Assembly: GCA_019916065.1 (NCBI GenBank)
Contig: CM034234.1
Location: 12,878,520-12,942,519 of the forward strand
Length of the DNA stretch: 64,000 nucleotides
Source: Vitellaria paradoxa
Taxonomy: Eukaryota; Streptophyta; Magnoliopsida; Ericales; Sapotaceae
Reading direction: 5' to 3'
Part shown: one piece after another, positions 57,904-64,000 of the stretch
How positions within the stretch are numbered: the first letter of the stretch is position 1
Layout: the number at the start of each line of letters is the position of its first letter
Notes under the pieces: generated by a model
What the model was told of the DNA's origin: nothing
Database searches by the model: none
What the model saw: only the letters and a program-made list of their open reading frames with translations
Program-made: the position numbers and the translations under genes

Positions 57904-60900
57904 CTAATCATCAGCTTCAGTGGAAAGCCAGTAGGAGAGGTAGTCGGGCCCGTGATCCAGAACTGAATCTGATTGATTTGGTGGAGTAACCCTTTTCCGC
58001 GTAAGAGCTTCTATTGTAGGACACTTCCTTTTTTGGCCGCCCCTTGGCCTCGATCGGACCTGTTCATCAGACTCTTCAAAATCCCCCTAAAACCAAAGCA
58101 AAAACAAAGGCATGTCAATTCCCACACGAACCAAAAAACAAAATGGGATCTGTACGGGTGCACGAGATCCATCATAATAATCCCGCTAAGTTGAAAGCAC
58201 AAATCTCACATGCATATAAAGATGGCACCCAGATTTCTCATGGTTCTCTCTCACATGCTTGAATGAAAAACTCATCTCACAACCAGAAAATCTGCAAGGA
58301 AAAGGTCTGAGTCCAAGGTGCACAGCTTTCACATGCTGGTTGAGATTTGATTGCTGAAACAAACGTCAAGGAAGAAAAATTAATAGCAATAAAAAAGATG
58401 TTAATCCCTCCTTGAAACAAATGGACCAACTACATAAAAAAGAGTCATACATCCCAATCTCTCACCGTTGCTTCTGGCATCAAATTACTCTTTCTAATGA
58501 TTATACGATAGCTAGATAAAAATAGACATGCTATTCTTTTTTTTTTAAATAATTTTTTTTTAATTAAAACAGAAGCATTAAGGAAATGCCAACATTTAAA
58601 AAAAAAAAAGACATACTAATCTTGAAATCAAAGTTGTAGCTTACAGTTGAGAACGTCAGAGGGCAATCCTTGATATTACATTTAACTCTCTCTGACACAC
58701 CTCCAGCTTCATGCGTGCGGAGATGCCTCTTGATGTTCTTCTTTAGTTGCTTGGTCCCACAAATCTCACAAATAATATGCCGGTGGCAAGACCGAAGATG
58801 AGCCTTAAGGCATTGCTCATTTGTAAAATTTTTCATACAACCAGGTTCTGAACAAACTACCTCCACGGTATCCAACCTCACTGCAATTGAAAAGGCTTCA
58901 TCAGGACCTCAGAAGTGTCAAGTTCCATAACAAATAAGCTAGTTATAATAACATGTGCACTAATATCATCCACTTACTGGTGATGATAACAATAACAATA
59001 ATGAACAAATTAAACGTTCAAAAAACATAAATAAATTTGCACAAAAAATCAAAATGTTTAAAAACAAATAAGTTATAATCAACAAGGAAAGCAACTTGCC
59101 GTGAGAAGCTTCATGCGTTTGCAACTTTGAAGCATATCTAAACACTTTTCCACAGCCAATTTCTGGGCAGACATGCTGCTTCTGACTAGGAATACTTTTG
59201 GAGGAAGAATTCTTATGAAATTCTTTGAGATGCCTCTTCGCATTATCTTGGAAGGAAAATCTAATGTTGCAGTTCTCAACAGGGCATTCAAAAAGTTTCC
59301 CTTGATGCCGAAGAAGATGGCGAGCCAGGTGGTCTTTCCTTCTGTAGCTGGAATGACAATCATCCACTGGACAAGTAAACGGCCTCTGCAACAAAAAAGC
59401 TTATTTATTTCAGCATTTTGAGTTTGAATTTTTTTAATTATCTGAACTCAACTCCAGTACAGAAATCAAGTCATTTCAAACCTCAGAAGGGAACAATGCG
59501 TGAGTGAGGCTCACTTGATGGAGCTTCTCAGGAGGTCCCCCTGCCTGGTACTAATCCATTCAAGATAGATATTGCTGCCTCTCGCATTTTGGAGTTCTTT
59601 TGTGGGATCCAATGCTTCACGCGACAACATCAATGGGTTTCATCAAATTATTTCAATCACTCAAAAAGAGTTTGAACCCTGCAAGATTATTTATCTTAGA
59701 TGAATGCAAGTTGTGATTACGAACAAAAAGGAAGTACCAGACAGTACTTTGAACAAAAGAGTACTTTGAACAAACTAACGTCATGATAACCTCCATCATC
59801 AAAAAGAAATACAATTTTGCCCCTAGGAAAACACAAACAGATAATATTTTTATTAAATTCAATCCAACAATTATATACATGTTTAGAAAAGAAACACACA
59901 TTTATATATATTTTTCAACATCACATCCAGTGGCTGTAGAGTAACCCACTTAGATAAAAACATTAAAATTTTGAGGGGGAAAAAAATGAAAACAGTTTAA
60001 CCAAAGTACCTTTAATCAACATAACAAAAGAGTGTTTTTAGGAGCTCACTTGACCTTGTGTAAAAAAATAATAAAACACAAAAAACATTCTGAACAGTGA
60101 TCATTTCCCTCTGAACCTCTCAATCCAAATGGGGCGCAAAAGAAAAATTAAACAACTTAGCTTAAAAAATGAGTGTTTTCAAGTCTTTAACAAGTGATGG
60201 AGGAAGAAAAATATACTCATACAGCACCAGCAGAGAGTCTATCAGCTTAAAAAACTAGCATCTGGGAAGTATTGCCAATAAGTAGTACCTCCAGGGAATG
60301 ACTTAGCATGTGTTGCCTTAAGTAAGCAGGCTTGCGGAAAATTGCACCACACTCTTCGCATTTATTCAACTTCGCTTTCTCCTTTTCCCCATCCTCATCA
60401 AACCTCCTCTCTTTCATTTCTTCCTAATACAACCAGAAACAAAAATCTTTCAAAAATGTGAACAAACAGAATGAGATGTTTTCCTATTTGTAGCTCAAAT
60501 AATAACAATAATTACAGAGAAAGGAATTCGAGTCATTAAAGTACAGACCGAATAAATGACAGTTATTGAACTGGGGCAAAATGCTTAACAGTCCCTTTGG
60601 ATGGAGTGAAATGAGAATAAAATAAGAGAAAACATAAGATTTAAAATCTATCACTTGTTTATGAGTTCTTTTTTTTTTCAAATAAGTGAGTGTTGAAATT
60701 TTAAAAATTTATCTTCCCAAGTTTAGGAATAAAGAGAAAGAACAGAAAAATCAATTAATGAGACTTTTAAAATAGAAAATTTGCCCATAAGCTAACGCAT
60801 AAGAACAAAAATTACAAACATATTCTATACAAATTAATAACCCTCCATCTAAAAGGATTTAATTGATAAAATAGTAAATATACACTTCTCTTCCTTCCAT

Positions 60901-61291
60901 TTCTCCTCAAATCGCAAACAAAAAGAAGGAAAAAAATTAATATTTCTCTTCTTTTTCTTCTCTCCAACTAATGTTTTCTTTTCTCTTCCTCTCTCCTAAA
61001 CTCACAAACGGAGCCTAAGCAAACAACCAAAGATATAGATACGCAATATATATGCATGTGTGTGTCGAAAAGATTGAAATTAAGATTAAAAAAAAACAAA
61101 AAATCCAATTAGAAGGTATTAATGATGGAATAACTGGTGTGAGAAGAAAGATGAATGCAAACCTTGTGGAAGGAGAGAAGATGAGAAGTGAGGAGGGACT
61201 TCTTCGAGCGAGAGATGCCACAGTAGTCGCAGTAATATCGCCTTATGTCTCTAAATATCGGTCCTTTTCTCTCTCCTCCTTCCACTTCCAT
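57904..61291 (-). CDS. TFIIIA: Transcription factor IIIA, nine C2H2 zinc fingers
   Basis: Exons (minus): 61291-61163, 60423-60289, 59385-59100, 58880-58645, 58353-58210, 58086-57904; phases agree, giving 370 aa. Nine C2H2 fingers can be read in order, beginning [112 protein letters not shown] and [15 protein letters not shown] basic tail ([17 protein letters not shown]) may be a nuclear localisation signal. TFIIIA binds the 5S rRNA gene to recruit Pol III, and binds 5S rRNA itself. Intron 3 is best read as GC-AG (CACG then GCAAGT). Intron 2 contains the 5S-mimic alternative exon. The chosen start gives [13 protein letters not shown]; an earlier in-frame ATG exists upstream. A hAT element lies 57 bp after the stop. 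Confidence 0.93.
59482..59678 (-). ncRNA. P5SM: 5S rRNA mimic alternative exon in TFIIIA intron 2
   Basis: In the intron between the exons for fingers 2 and 3, the minus strand carries GGATCCCACAAAAGAACTCC (59610-59591) and GTACCAGGCAGGGGGACCTC with CTGAGAAG (59551-59524). These correspond in order to the GGATCCCATCAGAACTCCG and GGGTGACCTCCTGGGAAG parts of plant 5S rRNA. Plausible exon borders are TTGCAG before 59678 and GAG followed by GTTTGA after 59482. Including this exon after exon 2 brings a TGA as its sixth codon. Published work on plant TFIIIA describes this design: ribosomal protein L5 binds the mimic and promotes skipping, which yields functional TFIIIA. Borders are inferred. Confidence 0.85.
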
Positions 61292-61299
61292 ATCTAGAT

Positions 61300-61860
61300 A
61301 TAGAGAGGGAGTACGCAGATGCTTGGATTTGTGAACGAAGACCTTTGCCCTCAAAGCGATCAAGCGAGAGCGAGAGAGAGAGAGGCAGCGGCGCAAGTGA
61401 TCTTCCTGTGTGGAGCTAGGGTTTCGTTCATATCGCTTTCATGACAAGCTGGTGTGGGATACACGCCGCGGCCACGTTTGTTTGGTTGGATAAAGTTAAA
61501 CCGGGATAACCGTCCATCCTTGTTGTTCTGTATTTGGTTTGCAAAATAGAACCAGATTAATTCTAAGAAAGTAATTTCAGTCTAATCTCTGTCGGCAATT
61601 CTCAATCCAATTTAACCCAAAAAAAAAAAAATACTAAAGAGATGAATTAATTTCTAAATTAATAAATTATGAAAAAAAACTTAAAAACCCTTGTCAATCA
61701 TCTTCAGTTTTTAGTTTTTATATATATCATTACATCCATACAATTAGACACCATTAATAAGCACCTAATTCATTTCTGTTTATAATAAATGATAACGACC
61801 CATTTTGATTCACTCAATAAAGAATTTTTAATGTATTAAATTTCTTAAAACATCTGATTT
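61300..61860. other. TFIIIA upstream region
   Basis: It holds the TFIIIA 5' leader (GA-rich near 61368-61384) and promoter region. No other gene was recognised and no clear TATA box was found. Confidence 0.4.
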
Positions 61861-61904
61861 TTTTTTTTTTGAGGAAAAAAATTAATAGGTTTCCTGGACT
61901 CTCG

Positions 61905-61995
61905 TACTCATTTTTTTTACCATACTCAGAGCGGATTCAAACCAGCGATCAATTGTATGAGAGCAAACCTATCAACCAATACATCAAGATCGCGG
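61905..61995 (-). repeat. tRNA-like (SINE-like) sequence
   Basis: On the minus strand TTGGTTGATAGG resembles a Pol III A box, and GGTTTGAATCC, about 30 nt further on, closely resembles a B box. The remaining tRNA cloverleaf is not evident, so this is a tRNA-derived repeat or tRNA relic. Confidence 0.45.
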
Positions 61996-62479
61996 GAGCC
62001 TTAAGGCATCTAATTAAAATAAAATATGAAATTAAAGAACTATAAACATGAAATTATCTTAAAGTATTTTCAGATTGTATTAAATTAGCATAGACTGAAA
62101 ATGGTTAGATTGAAAATTTTCACCAAGCAACAATCGAGTTAGGTTTTGTTTTGTTGGGAGGAAGGAAAAAAATAAAAAAGAGAAAATAACAAATTGGAAG
62201 AAATTAAGTTGTGTTTATTTTACTATTTTCTCGAACTTAAAAATCAAACATAGAGGGGAAAAAAATCTTTCTTTATTTTTCATAAAGTTTCATTTGATAT
62301 TAAAAACTAAACCACAAATCAACAGTTCAAAATATTTTAAATCATAGCAAATTATTTACCTAATGAAATTAAATCAAACGAAATCTTTAATTTCGATGTG
62401 TTTTAATGGTTTTATTAGACAATAAAGTTTTCTTACAGATAATAAGAAATTGAATTAAATATTAATAATAATTTTTATG

Positions 62480-62960
62480 TAAATTTCATCAAAAAATTGC
62501 ACGCGGGCGGAATTGAACTCACGCTAGCGAATCCTGAGGTCGTCTTATGGCCACTTGGTCTAGGCTACAACAACACCACCTAATCACCTTTTTTTATATA
62601 TAAAATGATAGCAATTTCTAAGTTGAATTGAATTAAATTTTGGTAATATTTTGTCTGAAATTTCACTTTAAGCTTTAAATTTATCTGAATAATTAAATTT
62701 ATGAATCTTTAATTAATTATAAAATGAGATTTCAATGACTATTTAATAAAAGTGTAAAGGTAAAATAATTACCAACACTCTATATTACAATTGATTAAAA
62801 GATATTCTTCTTAATTATTAAAAAATAAAAAAACTGTAAAATAAAATTTCGAGAAAAACGTATGGTGCAAAATAAATCCACTCATTAATTTCATAAAATT
62901 AAATGTATTTTATTATTTTATAATATTAAATGCGTAAAAAAATCAAGAATTATTGAAAAA
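62480..62960. repeat. Single arm of the foldback/tRNA-like repeat family
   Basis: The sequence parallels the left arm of the foldback at 54699-55686. It has a minus-strand tRNA-like block (TAGACCAAGTGGCC, then GAGTTCAATTCC) at about 62500-62565, followed by the same AT-rich body with TTTAAGCTTTAAATTT and TTCATAAAATTAAAT. No opposite arm is present. Confidence 0.55.
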
Positions 62961-63014
62961 GTATTTTTTCCAAGAATTAATTTATTTGATCCTTGATTTT
63001 AAAAAATTCATACC

Positions 63015-64000
63015 TAGGGACATAAAAGGGTCAGGTCGGGGCCAACCCTCCCCAGTCGCCCCTCCCAATTTTCGGGTCGGGCCAGGGTCACCAATCTCTG
63101 CCCTTGACCTACCCCAGTTGATTTTGCCTTTTTTATTTTTTTAATATTTTTAAACTTTTTTAATTTGTTTAAAATAAATAAAATACAAAATAAAACTCAA
63201 CCAAATAAATTAAAATAATTATTGATAAAAATTAAATTTATTAAACAACAAGCAATTGCATAATTAACATTAATTTTAAAATAACAATTTACAAATGTAG
63301 AATTATAAAAAAAAATAAATAAATGATAGAGTAATAAATATGTGCATCACTTCACATCTTATACATCCCAACTAGGTTGACACCTATAAGAGTGACTATC
63401 ATTTGCAAATATTACTCTATCAATACATCATTATTATTCATCACTAGATCCACTAGTTTGTTCTTCTCTTTCACCTAAATACATTGCATCCAAGTTAATG
63501 GTAAGTTGCTATTTTTCGGCATCTTCTTGTTGTCTATTTTCGGCGAGATACCAATCTCGCAAACACATTAGGGCTTCTACTGTTGGAGGAGCCAATCGAC
63601 TTTTGAATTAACTGATAACGCACCCACTTGCACTAAAAGCTTGCTTAGATGCTACGGTAGAAGCTGAAAATGCGAGGCTACCACGAGCCAAAGCAGAAAG
63701 AACTAGTAACTTCGATTGTTGTCCCTTCCACTAGTCTAAAAGATTAAAATCATTTTCATTTTCTATTAGAGGTGTGCCGAGATAATGTTGCAAGTCGATG
63801 AAGTTGATAAATCTATTCGCCGATATGTTATTCTCCTCCATATGGATGTGTTGCCGCCAAAGTCACGGTGAGAGGAGGACATTGTGCGCGGTAGTTGTTT
63901 GGACAGTTGTGCAACTAGTATTATACCGACTCATTAAAACTTGAATTTTGTTTTTAATATTATTTAATTGTGCTTGGGCACTTTTCAGACCCATACATTA
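63015..64000 (-). pseudogene. Decayed hAT transposase gene (C-terminal part) and element end
   Basis: The element end TAGGGACATAAAAGGGTC, with GGGTCGGG-like subterminal motifs, starts at 63015. On the minus strand about 63450-63760 translates to LLD-stop-WKGQQSKLLVLSALARG, then TVASKQAFSASG, later PPTVEALMCLRDWY. This is the hAT dimerisation (hATC) domain of Ac/Tam3-like transposases. Stop codons interrupt it, including one at the first conserved Trp-containing motif. The gene continues beyond the window, so its 5' part and the other end are not visible. Confidence 0.8.

Noticed and set aside
62500..62570. Functional tRNA gene
   Set aside because: A- and B-box-like motifs are present but a full cloverleaf with paired acceptor stem is not evident, and copies recur in AT-rich repeats.

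Overview
The window is nuclear DNA of a flowering plant, most likely a eudicot. It is AT-rich, its genes are split by GT-AG introns with a few minor intron classes, and its non-coding space is filled with plant transposon remnants (hAT, Tourist/PIF-like, LINE, Copia, long inverted repeats). No bacterial or organellar gene organisation is present. Six protein genes were reconstructed by joining exons whose reading phases agree at every junction.

Layout. (1) 1-8.4 kb holds no gene. It contains two tandem copies of a repeat whose core is a ~120-bp tandem array, the second copy interrupted by a 1.6-kb Tourist-like element. (2) 8.5-15.0 kb (+): a 12-exon sphingoid long-chain-base kinase gene (LCKB2-like). 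Its intron 2 carries a third copy of the 120-bp array and an inverted-repeat element holding the promoter and N-terminal coding part of a CIPK kinase gene. (3) 15-21 kb: non-genic. (4) 21.3-22.2 kb (-): two-exon gene for plastid ribosomal protein PSRP5 (cL37). (5) 25.3-40.9 kb (-): a 14-exon gene for the nucleoporin ALADIN, with transposon-filled introns, one GC-AG intron and one probable U12-type AT-AC intron. As I recall, PSRP5 and ALADIN are also neighbours in Arabidopsis. (6) 42.4-43.7 kb (+): an intronless PORR-domain gene, probably an organellar RNA-splicing factor, divergent from ALADIN. (7) 44.5-45.2 kb: LINE remnants. (8) 47.8-49.3 kb (-): three exons of an unidentified gene or gene fragment. 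(9) 49.6-53.4 kb (-): an intronless full-length SF3B1 gene (U2 snRNP). (10) 54.7-55.7 kb: a ~1-kb foldback repeat with tRNA-like ends. (11) 56.6-57.8 kb: a hAT element with an 8-bp target duplication and ~0.5 kb of alternating purine-pyrimidine DNA, inserted just after the TFIIIA stop codon. (12) 57.9-61.3 kb (-): a six-exon TFIIIA gene with nine zinc fingers, including the 5S-rRNA-mimic alternative exon (P5SM). (13) 63.0-64.0 kb: a decayed hAT transposase gene running off the window.

The genes do not form a pathway. Several serve RNA biology: SF3B1 in pre-mRNA splicing, the PORR protein in organelle RNA splicing, TFIIIA in 5S rRNA transcription, and PSRP5 in the plastid ribosome. The most notable gene-structure features are the 5S-mimic exon in TFIIIA and the AT-AC intron in ALADIN.
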